Part shown: piece by piece, positions 1-8,097 of the stretch
Layout of the letters: each line of letters opens with the position of its first letter
Numbering within the stretch: the first letter of the stretch is position 1
Assembly (NCBI GenBank): GCA_022736275.1
Contig: DZBJ01000011.1
Location: forward strand, 1 to 64,000
Reading direction: 5' to 3'
DNA: 64,000 bases
From: Rikenella microfusus
GTDB lineage: Bacteria; Bacteroidota; Bacteroidia; Bacteroidales; VadinHA17
The notes under the pieces: model-generated
Database searches by the model: none
What the model was told of the DNA's origin: nothing
Seen by the model: only the letters and a program-made list of their open reading frames with translations
Program-made: the position numbers and the translations under genes

Positions 1-54
1 CTTTGCAGAAGCATAATATTTTGTAACTTTAACAGTGCAACAAAACACCTTCAG

Positions 55-465
55 ATGAACCAGCTTGTGGTGCGCGATAAGGCGCAGGAATTTGTGTCCC
101 GCTCCCTCGGCGGTCTCTTGCTGCTCTCAGTAGGTCTGCAGCTCTTTATCTATAGTCCCAAGAGACCAATATTCTGGATGCTGGCTGTGACCTTCGTGCT
201 GGCCGCCATCCTTTTCTTCACAATGTTCTTCGGAGTCCTTATAAGCAGACTGACCTCCAACGCGGGTGTCCTGACAATTCGATGGAATACAAAGATCTTC
301 AAAAAGCACGTCCGGATTGATGAGATCGCTGAAATAACCGAAGATAAGCGCTTCATCCGCATAAGGCAGAAAAATGGCAAAAGCATCCGCCTGCCGGTCA
401 GACTGATGGAGCCTGACAAACGCAGTGCTGTCCGGAAATTCCTAAAGGAGGCCACAGGTCTCTGA
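55..465 (+). CDS. Small membrane protein with PH-like C-terminal domain
   Basis: 136 residues. Two hydrophobic segments (about 18-32 and 38-65) are followed by a soluble part (about 75-130) with alternating beta-type runs such as VLTIRWN and FIRIRQKNGKSIRLPV. This layout is typical of small bacterial proteins with a pleckstrin-homology-like (bPH) domain behind two membrane helices, so it is probably an inner-membrane protein. No catalytic motif is visible and the function is unknown. A TAACTTTA element at 22-29 resembles the Bacteroidota -7 box, which would give a short leader. Its stop codon overlaps a possible tiny ORF at 462. Confidence 0.7.
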   Translation: MNQLVVRDKAQEFVSRSLGGLLLLSVGLQLFIYSPKRPIFWMLAVTFVLAAILFFTMFFGVLISRLTSNAGVLTIRWNTKIFKKHVRIDEIAEITEDKRFIRIRQKNGKSIRLPVRLMEPDKRSAVRKFLKEATGL

Positions 466-608
466 CACTTAAGCAAGCAGCTTTATTCTTTTTTCTCCTG
501 TTACCTGCATTTGCCATACCTGCAACACCAAAAGAGATAGTCGTCAGCCAGGGGCTCCCGGCTTTTTTGCAAAAAAAATCACAAAATATTATTGCAGAAT
601 TAAAATAA
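462..608 (+). CDS. Possible 48-codon exported peptide with CTG start (tentative)
   Basis: An open frame whose first usable codon is CTG at 462, overlapping the TGA of the preceding gene as CTGA. An AAAGGAGG Shine-Dalgarno-like run (444-451) lies 10 bases ahead. The peptide would begin with Lys and a hydrophobic core (ALFFFLLLPAFA) followed by AIPATP, which looks like a signal peptide with a cleavage site, leaving a mature part of about 30 residues (KEIVVSQGLP...). There is no ATG, GTG or TTG at the 5' end. It could be a real small secreted protein, the remnant of a longer exported protein, or chance. I do not recognise a family. Confidence 0.25.
   Translation: MTLKQAALFFFLLLPAFAIPATPKEIVVSQGLPAFLQKKSQNIIAELK
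547..568 (+). terminator. Possible hairpin terminator
   Basis: GCC-A-GG, loop, CC-C-GGC (547-562) followed by six T (563-568). The stem is short with one mismatch. It lies inside the tentative small ORF at 462-608, so the two readings partly compete. It could end the transcript of the PH-like gene. Confidence 0.4.
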
Positions 609-612
609 TGAT

Positions 613-632
613 TTACTTTGCATCACAAAGTA
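613..632 (+). promoter_or_regulatory. Promoter -7 box overlapped by inverted repeat (operator 1)
   Basis: TTACTTTG at 613-620 resembles the Bacteroidota -7 element, with a TTG about 18 bases upstream (592-594). It is embedded in a perfect 7-bp inverted repeat, TACTTTG-N5-CAAAGTA (614-632), followed by CT. The same repeat core recurs at 1594-1610 before creD. The likely ligand is the winged-helix protein at 1280. Confidence 0.65.
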
Positions 633-647
633 CTACAAAACCGAATC

Positions 648-1283
648 ATGAACCAGTCAGATCATCACCTTGAAGACATCCAGGTCATCAGGAAATTAAT
701 GGAGGAGTCGTCAAGATTCCTGTCGCTCAGCGGTTTATCGGGCATCATTGCCGGACTGCTGGGCATTGCCGGGGCTGTAGTCGCACAGGTGATCATAACA
801 AAAAACTCCGCCACAGCGGAATGGTACGTGCAGCCGCTGGCGGGCGGACCGGAGGGTTTGCTTTCCTGCCTTCCACTCTTTTCTGCAATGGGAGTGGTTC
901 TTGTACTTGCTTTCTCTGGAGCAGTTGTTTTTTCTTTGCACAAAGCCAGAAGGAGCGACCGCAGGATATGGACGCCGGTGACCCGCAGGATGCTGGTAAG
1001 TCTGCTGATACCTCTTGGCACCGGCGGCCTGTTTATACTTCTGACTGCAGCGACCGTACCGGCCAGCGTGACGGCTGCATCGTCGCTGATATTCTACGGA
1101 CTCGCGGTGGTTAGCGCAGGTAAATTCACTTTCGGCGAGATACACTGGCTGGGGGTGCTCGAGGTCATGACCGGACTAGCCTGCCTTGTGCTGCCTCAAT
1201 ACACAATAATATTATGGGCCACGGGTTTCGGAGTGATCCACATAGCATACGGCCTCTTCATGCACCTCAGGTACAGGGGATGA
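648..1283 (+). CDS. Multi-span membrane protein cotranscribed with a winged-helix regulator
   Basis: I start at the ATG at 648 (MNQSDHHLEDIQ) because the upstream TTG at 618 lies inside the promoter and operator. The product has about 211 residues: a short polar N-terminus and six or so hydrophobic segments (for example LSGIIAGLLGIAGAVVAQ, MGVVLVLAFSGAVVF, LVSLLIPLGTGGLFILL). Related proteins sit next to the same kind of regulator in other Bacteroidota, and I know of no assigned function. Its stop overlaps the next start as ATGA, so the two are translationally coupled. It might sense or control a membrane state that the regulator reports on, but this is only inference. Confidence 0.75.
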   Translation: MNQSDHHLEDIQVIRKLMEESSRFLSLSGLSGIIAGLLGIAGAVVAQVIITKNSATAEWYVQPLAGGPEGLLSCLPLFSAMGVVLVLAFSGAVVFSLHKARRSDRRIWTPVTRRMLVSLLIPLGTGGLFILLTAATVPASVTAASSLIFYGLAVVSAGKFTFGEIHWLGVLEVMTGLACLVLPQYTIILWATGFGVIHIAYGLFMHLRYRG

Positions 1284-1576
1284 AAACAATCCTGGCAAAT
1301 TTCAACAAGGCTTTCGAGAGCCGCGTCAGGCTGGGGATCATGTCAGTCCTGGCGGTCAGCAACAGTATGGACTTCACGGGATTGAAGGAGACGCTGGCGG
1401 TGACTGACGGAAACCTCGCCAGCCACCTCAGGGCACTGGAGGAGGCGGGTTACATAACCCTGGAAAAGAGCTTTATAAACCGAAAACCAAATACAAAATA
1501 TACAATTACTGAACAGGGACTTGAGAGCTTTAAAAGCCACCTGCAGGCCCTGGAGGAACTCATAAACAAGAAGTGA
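1280..1576 (+). CDS. Winged-helix (MarR/HTH_34-like) transcriptional regulator
   Basis: 98 residues starting at the ATG at 1280 within ATGA; the longer frame back to 1214 only overlaps the upstream gene. The fold is a compact winged helix: an N-terminal helix (FNKAFESRVRLGIMSVLAV), a helix-turn-helix around residues 27-55 (DFTGLKETLAVTDGNLASHLRALEEAGYI) and a wing with SFINRKPNTKYTITEQG. This matches the small single-domain regulators often found beside creD-type membrane proteins. The repeats ACTTTG-N5-CAAAGT lie before its own operon and before creD, which suggests autoregulation plus control of creD. No effector domain is present. Confidence 0.85.
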   Translation: MKTILANFNKAFESRVRLGIMSVLAVSNSMDFTGLKETLAVTDGNLASHLRALEEAGYITLEKSFINRKPNTKYTITEQGLESFKSHLQALEELINKK

Positions 1577-1591
1577 TTTTTTTTATCCTTA

Positions 1592-1610
1592 TAACTTTGA
1601 AATACAAAGT
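1592..1610 (+). promoter_or_regulatory. creD promoter -7 box overlapped by inverted repeat (operator 2)
   Basis: A perfect -7 box, TAACTTTG (1592-1599), overlaps the inverted repeat ACTTTG-N5-CAAAGT (1594-1610), again followed by ACT as at 614-632. The two sites share both arms and the 5-base spacing but differ inside the spacer. It sits in the 55-base gap between the regulator and creD. Confidence 0.7.
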
Positions 1611-1631
1611 ACTTTAATAATAATTAATGAA

Positions 1632-2933
1632 ATGGACAACGAAACTGTAAAACAGGAAAAATGGTACCAGTCGATTACCGTCAAGATGGTACTGCTTGCA
1701 ATTATGGGCCTTATGTTGCTCATCCCTCTGGTTCTGATCATGGAGGTAATACGTGAACGTGCGCAGAATGCAGATGCCGCTCGTCTCGAGATAGGAGCTC
1801 TCTGGGCTTCGGCACAGACGGTCACCGGTCCGGTGCTGAATGTACCCGGCACCAAGGTCATTAACGAGGATGGCAGGTATGTCACAACAACAATGCATAT
1901 CCTCCCGGATGATCTTACAGTCAACGGCGTGCTCATGCCTGAGATCCGTTACCGCGGTATTTACGAGACCGTGGTCTATGACTCTGACCTGAAGATATCA
2001 GGCAGCTTCTCCCTGGCGGGCTACGAGCACCTCAATGACTATACCTGGCAGTGGGACAAGGCGTATGTTTCACTGGGCGTTTCCGACAACAAGGGTATCA
2101 GTGACAAAGCTGAGCTGTCAACAGGAGGAAAAGTCATCGGGGCGATGCCCGGGGCCGGACAGGCGGACCTTTTCGAAAAGGGGATATCATTCCCGATGCC
2201 AATTGATCAGGCAAAGAGCAGCGAGTTCAATGGCCAATTCAGCCTCAGCCTGGGACTTAAGGGAAGCGGAAGCATAGCATTCTCGCCCGTTGGCAGGAGC
2301 ACTACGGTAAACCTTAAATCTGACTGGGAGGCCCCGAAGTTCACCGGCAACTTCCTGCCTGCCGAACGTAACGTTTCTGACAGCGGCTTCACAGCCAGTT
2401 GGACCGTAACCCATCTTAACAGGAGCTTCCCGCAGGTGTGGGCCGGACAGAGCTACATCCCTTCCGACGATGCATTCGGGGTGGACCTGATAATGGAGGC
2501 TGACCACTACACCAAGGCCGAGCGCAGCGCCAAGTACGGACTGCTTTTCATTGCCCTCACCTTTCTTGTGCTATTGATAATCGAGCTCAGATCGGCACAG
2601 CGGATACATATCTTTTATTACCTGCTGGTTGCCCTCGCGCTGATACTTTTCTTTTCACTTCTCACAGCCCTCAGCGAGCATATCGGTTTCAACCCGGCCT
2701 ACCTGATCTCAGCCGCCGCAACCATCGGCCTGCTGACAACATTCTTCTACTCACTTCTGAAAAAAGGCTGGATGGTGCTGCTTATCAGCGGCTTGCTTAC
2801 CTTGCTGTATGTCTTTATCTTCTTCCTGCTGGCAATGAAGGACTATGCCTTCCTGGTCGGGAACATCGGGCTGTTCGTGCTTCTTGCAGCGCTGATGATT
2901 TTCTCTGCCAGGTACAGGATTTTCAGGGAATAA
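1632..2933 (+). CDS. creD: CreD-family inner-membrane protein
   Basis: 433 residues, close to the family's usual 440-470. An N-terminal membrane helix (about 17-37, VKMVLLAIMGLMLLIPLVLI) is followed by the typical RxRxQ-like stretch, a large periplasmic domain (about 60-295) with TGPVLNVPG and LPDDLTVNG, and a C-terminal bundle of five or six helices (about 300-430). CreD in E. coli belongs to the CreBC regulon and affects envelope integrity and colicin E2 tolerance; its biochemical activity is unknown. Here control appears to come from the upstream winged-helix regulator rather than a two-component system, because the operator at 1594 covers its promoter. Confidence 0.9.
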   Translation: MDNETVKQEKWYQSITVKMVLLAIMGLMLLIPLVLIMEVIRERAQNADAARLEIGALWASAQTVTGPVLNVPGTKVINEDGRYVTTTMHILPDDLTVNGVLMPEIRYRGIYETVVYDSDLKISGSFSLAGYEHLNDYTWQWDKAYVSLGVSDNKGISDKAELSTGGKVIGAMPGAGQADLFEKGISFPMPIDQAKSSEFNGQFSLSLGLKGSGSIAFSPVGRSTTVNLKSDWEAPKFTGNFLPAERNVSDSGFTASWTVTHLNRSFPQVWAGQSYIPSDDAFGVDLIMEADHYTKAERSAKYGLLFIALTFLVLLIIELRSAQRIHIFYYLLVALALILFFSLLTALSEHIGFNPAYLISAAATIGLLTTFFYSLLKKGWMVLLISGLLTLLYVFIFFLLAMKDYAFLVGNIGLFVLLAALMIFSARYRIFRE

Positions 2934-2993
2934 AGGTTGGTTGGAGAATCCATTAAAGGCATATCAGCCGTAAGGGGAATTTTTCCTGAACTC

Positions 2994-3045
2994 AGGAGCC
3001 GGAGCAGGACATCTCACGCTGTCCGGTCCGGCTTCCTTATTTTTT
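2994..3045 (+). terminator. Rho-independent terminator after creD
   Basis: AGGAGCCGGA (2994-3003) and GGACA pair with TGTCC and TCCGGCTTCCT (to about 3036). A T-rich tail, TTATTTTTT, follows to 3045. The stem is long and GC-rich. It separates the creD unit from the glpD operon. Confidence 0.75.
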
Positions 3046-3137
3046 ACTCCCACCGGGATGAAGCAAAACAAAGTGGATATAATGTATTCTGAGCTTTTTG
3101 AAGTAACTTACAGGGGTGCTTTAAAACGCCTGCATCA

Positions 3138-4790
3138 ATGCTGTTAAAAAGGTTTATTGAAGAAGAGAGCAAGGAGAAATTTGACCTGATCATTATCGGA
3201 GGCGGCATCACGGGGGCGGCTGTGGCCTATATTGCCGCCGCAAGAGGCCTTTCCGTATGCCTGTTTGAAAAGAATGACTACGGCGGCGCCACCTCGGCGG
3301 CCACTTCGAAACTCATCCACGGCGGACTGCGCTACCTGGCCAACGGCGAGCTGAAGCTAGTGCGGGAATCGTTGCGCGAGAGACGGATCCTCGGAAACAT
3401 TGCACCCAATTTTGTCTATTCCCTGCCCTTCCTTATGCCGATGTACAGGAGATGGAAGGGAAATATCTGGAAGATGCTCGCCGGTATGTACATCTATGAC
3501 GCCCTATCCTATGACAAGAAGGACACATGGGACAAGAGCAAAAGACTCCAGAACCACAGGCTCATCTCATACAGGAAAACAATAAGACTGGAATCCAACC
3601 TAAGGAAGGAGGACCTTCGTAATTCCTTCTATTTCTTTGATTACCAGAGCATTTTTCCTGAGAGACTGACACTTGCCTTCATTAAATCGGCCGCGGAGTA
3701 CGGAGCCAGGGTCTCGAACTACACTCCCGTGGAGGGTTTTGTCTTTGGCGAAGGCAACAGGATAACAGGGGTGAAGGTCAGGGATACATTTACCAACACG
3801 ACAAGGGAGGTGCAGGGCAAACTCATCGTCAACTGCGGCGGCACATGGGCTGACAAGATACTCAACATGGCTGCAGGAAAGGATTCACCGGTCCTTAAGG
3901 TAAAGCGTTCAGAGGGAATACACATAATCACCAAGAAGATTGCAGGCAACCACGTGGTCTCGCTGCAGAAGAAAGATGGCGGACACATGATGATTATGCC
4001 CTGGCGTGACCACTCGCTGATCGGCACCACTGACAAGGAATTTCACGGTGACCCTGATGATTACCGTGTCTCACCGGAGAGTATTGATGAGGTCATTGAC
4101 AATGTGAATAAAAATTACGGCCGGAAGATCTCTCGTGCCGATATCATCCATGCCTATGGCGGTCTCCGTCCGCTGGTTGATGACCAGACCAAAGGCACGT
4201 ATGAGACCTCAAGGAAGTACGAGGTATATGATAATGCCACAGACGGCATCGATGGTATGATCACCGTCGAGGGCGGCAAGTATACCACCAGCAGGAGCCT
4301 GGCACGGGAGGTACTGAGACTGATCTCGGCCAAGCTGAACAGGACTCTCTCCGACTCGGTATCTGACAATCTGTATCTGTCGGGCTGTGAGATCAGGGAT
4401 ATGAGGCAGTTCATGATCAGGCAGCACCTCAACTACCGGGATTTCAGCCGCAACACTGTGGAGTATGTAAGCAGAAATTACGGCACCGAGAGCAAGGTCG
4501 TCTTCCAGATTGCCAGGGATGACATCCGCTTTGCCGAGGTCATAAGCCATGATGGAGAAATACTTGCCGAGGTGGTCTACGCCATAAGATATGAGAGCTC
4601 CAAGACTCTGCGGGACATCATGCTGCGTAGAACCGGAACCGGAACGCTTGGTAATCCGGGCATGGAGATAGTCGATAAGGTTGCCTCCGTGGCTGCGGAA
4701 ATGCTCGGCTGGGATGGCAGCAGGAGAGATGAGGAGATCGCGCAGATGATGAAGGTTTATGAACTATATCAGAGGAATGGAGAGAGATAA
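3138..4790 (+). CDS. glpD: FAD-dependent glycerol-3-phosphate dehydrogenase
   Basis: 550 residues. It oxidises sn-glycerol-3-phosphate to dihydroxyacetone phosphate at the membrane, passing electrons to quinone. The N-terminal Rossmann motif is at about 18-30 (LIIIGGGITGAAV), followed by the family signature SKLIHGGLRYL (about 58-68). Further on are the ITVEGGKYTTSR stretch and the C-terminal helical DAO_C domain (about 410-545). It is first in a three-gene operon: the next gene begins inside its 3' end and an FGGY kinase follows. No GlpF or GlpT lies nearby, so the operon may serve lipid synthesis as much as glycerol catabolism. Confidence 0.92.
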   Translation: MLLKRFIEEESKEKFDLIIIGGGITGAAVAYIAAARGLSVCLFEKNDYGGATSAATSKLIHGGLRYLANGELKLVRESLRERRILGNIAPNFVYSLPFLMPMYRRWKGNIWKMLAGMYIYDALSYDKKDTWDKSKRLQNHRLISYRKTIRLESNLRKEDLRNSFYFFDYQSIFPERLTLAFIKSAAEYGARVSNYTPVEGFVFGEGNRITGVKVRDTFTNTTREVQGKLIVNCGGTWADKILNMAAGKDSPVLKVKRSEGIHIITKKIAGNHVVSLQKKDGGHMMIMPWRDHSLIGTTDKEFHGDPDDYRVSPESIDEVIDNVNKNYGRKISRADIIHAYGGLRPLVDDQTKGTYETSRKYEVYDNATDGIDGMITVEGGKYTTSRSLAREVLRLISAKLNRTLSDSVSDNLYLSGCEIRDMRQFMIRQHLNYRDFSRNTVEYVSRNYGTESKVVFQIARDDIRFAEVISHDGEILAEVVYAIRYESSKTLRDIMLRRTGTGTLGNPGMEIVDKVASVAAEMLGWDGSRRDEEIAQMMKVYELYQRNGER

Positions 4791-6408
4791 AAGCTATCGT
4801 CAGATACTCAAATGGGGTGACAAGAGAGAAGCGGAGGTAGACCATCACATGGTCGCTCTGATAAAGGAGAAGTTCGGACTCACTGACGCCGACTTCAGTG
4901 AAAAATATCTTCCGGGAACAGAGGAGGTAAAACTTGAAAAACCGTCGCTCCTCAAGCCGGCACAGGCAGAATTCCTTAAAAGTGTATCGGGCGGGGAGAA
5001 TGTCCTGACTGACGATTTCCACCGTGCGCAGTACTCCTGCGGCAAATTCTACGGAGAGCTTCTTGACCTCAGGCTGAACCAGGTGCCTGATCCTCCTGAC
5101 GCCGTTGTCTCACCCCGCAGCCATGACGAGGTAGTTAAGATAGTGGGTTTCTGCAATGATGAGAGGATAGCAATCATACCTGTCGGGGGCCAGTCATCAG
5201 TCACCGGGGCACTTAGGGCCCCGCATGGCGGTATAGCCCTTGACCTGACAGAGCATATCAACAGGATACTGAAGATAAACAGTGTCAACAAGACTGTCAC
5301 CGTTCAGGCCGGCATGTATGGTCCTGCACTGGAGGAGGAGCTGAACAGGCACGGGTACACCTGCGGCCACTTCCCGCAGTCATTTGAGTATTCCACCGTG
5401 GGCGGATGGATCTCAGCCAGGGGAGCGGGACAGGCCTCAACGGGGTATGGCAAGATCGAAGACATGGTTGTGGCCCTTACTGCAGTCACCCCTGCAGGAG
5501 TGATAGAGACCAGGGATTTTCCGCGCACGGCACAGGGATGGGATCTGTTCAGGCTCTTTGCAGGTGCCGAAGGAACCCTGGGGGTGATAACCGGGGTCAC
5601 CCTGCATATTTTTAACCACGCTCCGCAGAACACCACCCTGGCCGCTTTCATCTTCAGATCGTTTGAGCAGGCGGTGGAGACAATGCGGAGGATGATACAG
5701 AGCGAATACGGCAGGCCCCACCTGTTCAGGATCTCAGATCCGGAGGAGACTGACATTGCCTTCAGGACAAGCGGGTTCGACGGCACCTTCGCAGACAGGG
5801 TCCTGAAGAGGCTTGGCTTTAAGACCGGCAGCCGCTGCCTGATGTTTGTAACGGTGGAGGGAGAGAAGGATTATGCCGGGTTCGTCATGGGGAAGATAAA
5901 AAAGAGTGCGCGCGCCGGGAAGGGCATGTATATTGGAGCCGGTCCCGTCAGGAAGTGGCTTGCCCAGAGATACTCAAGCGCCTACCTGCGCGATCCGCTG
6001 ATGGATCTCGGCATCATGTCAGACACCCTCGAGACAGCGGTGACATGGGAGAACCTGCTGAAGGTCTGGAGGGCTGCGCATGAATATGTCAGACGCCGGC
6101 CGAAGGCCTTCATGATGATACACATCTCACATGTATATGAGAACGGGGCCAATCTCTATTTCACCTTCCTCACCCCGATGGAAAAGGGGAATGAGAGAAA
6201 GGACTTCCTGCAGTTTCACAGCGGCCTGGTTGATACAATCGTTGAGCACGGCGGTTCCATATCACACCACCACGGTGTGGGCAGGGTGCTCGCCCCGTGG
6301 ATGGAAGGCCACCTTGGAAGGAACTCCATGGAGCTGATGAAGGCAGTGAAGAGACATCTTGATCCGAATAATATCATGAATCCCGGCGGTATGCTGGGGC
6401 TGTTATAG
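4759..6408 (+). CDS. Alkylglycerone-phosphate-synthase-like FAD flavoprotein
   Basis: 549 residues from the ATG at 4759; an ATG at 4777 gives 543 and an equally good N-terminus (MERDKSYRQILKWGD). It has a PCMH/FAD_binding_4 domain at about 110-290 with PVGGQSSVTGAL, the flavin pyrophosphate loop, and FPQSFEYSTVGGWISARGAG. The C-terminal FAD-oxidase domain carries YLRDPLMDLGIMSDTLETAVTW and a triple histidine (residues 503-505) in SHHHGVG. An HHH loop is characteristic of alkyl-DHAP synthase, which exchanges the acyl group of acyl-DHAP for a fatty alcohol. A generic GlcD-type 2-hydroxyacid oxidase is the alternative. The overlap with glpD (32 bases) and the following kinase fit a DHAP/glycerolipid role. 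Confidence 0.75.
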   Translation: MNYIRGMERDKSYRQILKWGDKREAEVDHHMVALIKEKFGLTDADFSEKYLPGTEEVKLEKPSLLKPAQAEFLKSVSGGENVLTDDFHRAQYSCGKFYGELLDLRLNQVPDPPDAVVSPRSHDEVVKIVGFCNDERIAIIPVGGQSSVTGALRAPHGGIALDLTEHINRILKINSVNKTVTVQAGMYGPALEEELNRHGYTCGHFPQSFEYSTVGGWISARGAGQASTGYGKIEDMVVALTAVTPAGVIETRDFPRTAQGWDLFRLFAGAEGTLGVITGVTLHIFNHAPQNTTLAAFIFRSFEQAVETMRRMIQSEYGRPHLFRISDPEETDIAFRTSGFDGTFADRVLKRLGFKTGSRCLMFVTVEGEKDYAGFVMGKIKKSARAGKGMYIGAGPVRKWLAQRYSSAYLRDPLMDLGIMSDTLETAVTWENLLKVWRAAHEYVRRRPKAFMMIHISHVYENGANLYFTFLTPMEKGNERKDFLQFHSGLVDTIVEHGGSISHHHGVGRVLAPWMEGHLGRNSMELMKAVKRHLDPNNIMNPGGMLGLL

Positions 6409-6415
6409 AAAGATT

Positions 6416-7984
6416 ATGCAATCATTGGAAGAGCTTATACTGACAATCGACTGTGGCACACAGTCGATCAGGGCGGTTTTGATTGACCTCCGGGGCAATG
6501 TGCTGCAGCTGGCCAGAACCGAGATCGAACCATACTTCTCCGTAACACCGGGATGGGCTGAGCAGTACCCTGAATATTTCAGGGACAGGATGTTCGGCAC
6601 CCTGCAAAAACTGTTCAGTGAGACGGAGTACAGCAAAGATCAGATTAAGGCTGTGACTATCACCACCCAGCGTTCAACCCTGATCAACCTCGACAGTGAG
6701 GGAAAATCATTGCGACCGGCAATATCATGGCTTGACCAGAGGCTTTGCGCCGTGGGCAGGTATCCAGGCTGGCTGACCCAGATGGCTCTGAGGCTGGTGG
6801 GCATGAGGGAGGCGGTGATACACACCGTCAAGCAGGGCGAATGCAACTGGATCATGCAGAACACGCCTGAGGTTTGGGAGAAAACCAGTAAATTCCTGCT
6901 CCTCTCCGCTTACCTTACCTGGGTACTGACGGATGAATTTACGGATTCGGTGGGGTGCACCGTGGCTTATCTGCCTTTCGACTATAAAAAGCAGCAGTGG
7001 ACTGACAAGAGCCACATGAATTATAAGATGTTTCCCGTTGAGAGGGAGAAGCTTCCGACACTTGTCAGGCCCTCTGAGATACTGGGATACATCAGCAGGG
7101 AGGCATCTGAGAAGTCCGGCATTCCACAGGGGCTGCCACTTATTGCCGCCGCAGCCGACAAGGCCTGTGAGGTTCTTGGCTCGGGAGTTATCACCCCTGA
7201 TGTGGCATGCCTCAGCTACGGAACCACGGCCACGGTGCAGACGACGCACCGGAAATACCATGAGGTTGTTCCTTTCTTCCCCTCTTATCCGAGTGCCATT
7301 CCTGACTCTTACAACACCGAGGTACAGATTTACAGGGGTTACTGGATGATAAGCTGGTTCAAGAAGGAGTTCGGGCTGAAGGAGATACAGATGGCTGAGC
7401 AGAGCGGGAGCCATCCGGAGGTCTATTTTGACGCCATGGTTGACGAGGTGCCTGCCGGATCGATGGGACTCACACTGCAGCCCTACTGGTCGCCCGGACT
7501 GAAGGTCCCCGGCACTGAAGCCAAGGGGGCCATCATAGGATTCGGTGACGTGCACACAAGGGCACATGTGTACAGGGCCATTCTCGAAGGACTGACATAT
7601 TCGCTGAAGGAGGGTCTTCTGAGAACGGTAAAGCGAACAGGGGTGCCGGTGAACAGGGTTGTTGTCTCGGGCGGCGGATCGCAGAGCAGGCAGGCAATGC
7701 AGCTGACAGCCGATATTTTCAACATGGAGGCCATCAGGCCTCATACCTATGAGACCTCGTCACTGGGTGCCGCCATCTGCGCGGCCGTAGGGATGAAATA
7801 CTTTGATGATTATGCAGCGGCAGTTGACTCCATGACACGTGCCGGTGAAAAGTTCTCTCCCGAACCCGGTAATGTTGAGATTTATGCCCGGCTGTATGAG
7901 AAGGTCTATTCAAAGATGTACAGGCACCTTCAGCCTCTTTATGAGCAGATAAGGAATATTACCGGCTATCCGCAGAAGGTATGA
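6416..7984 (+). CDS. FGGY-family carbohydrate (glycerol-like) kinase
   Basis: 522 residues. The N-terminal phosphate loop is ILTIDCGTQSIRAVLID (about 8-24), followed by the substrate-side TPGWAEQYPEYF. The C-terminal ATPase half contains VVSGGGSQSRQAMQLTADIF and TSSLGAAICAAVGMKYF (about 415-465). It phosphorylates a sugar or polyol with ATP. Its place directly after glpD and the AGPS-like gene (7-base gap) makes glycerol or dihydroxyacetone the best guess, although its sequence is not that of a classical GlpK. Substrate cannot be settled from sequence. Confidence 0.85.
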   Translation: MQSLEELILTIDCGTQSIRAVLIDLRGNVLQLARTEIEPYFSVTPGWAEQYPEYFRDRMFGTLQKLFSETEYSKDQIKAVTITTQRSTLINLDSEGKSLRPAISWLDQRLCAVGRYPGWLTQMALRLVGMREAVIHTVKQGECNWIMQNTPEVWEKTSKFLLLSAYLTWVLTDEFTDSVGCTVAYLPFDYKKQQWTDKSHMNYKMFPVEREKLPTLVRPSEILGYISREASEKSGIPQGLPLIAAAADKACEVLGSGVITPDVACLSYGTTATVQTTHRKYHEVVPFFPSYPSAIPDSYNTEVQIYRGYWMISWFKKEFGLKEIQMAEQSGSHPEVYFDAMVDEVPAGSMGLTLQPYWSPGLKVPGTEAKGAIIGFGDVHTRAHVYRAILEGLTYSLKEGLLRTVKRTGVPVNRVVVSGGGSQSRQAMQLTADIFNMEAIRPHTYETSSLGAAICAAVGMKYFDDYAAAVDSMTRAGEKFSPEPGNVEIYARLYEKVYSKMYRHLQPLYEQIRNITGYPQKV

Positions 7985-8097
7985 GGTTTACGGCGGTCTG
8001 GCTCATAAGGTTTACTGCAGTTTAGTCATCGTACTTCGGGCGGATCGGTTCATGAGGCATCTTGCGCTTTAGTGCATGAAGTATCCGGCCGTGAAGC

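Noticed and set aside
6725-7744. A 339-codon open frame on the minus strand
   Set aside because: It lies entirely antisense to the FGGY kinase, has no recognisable domain and is rich in Arg/His/Leu, as expected of a shadow frame.
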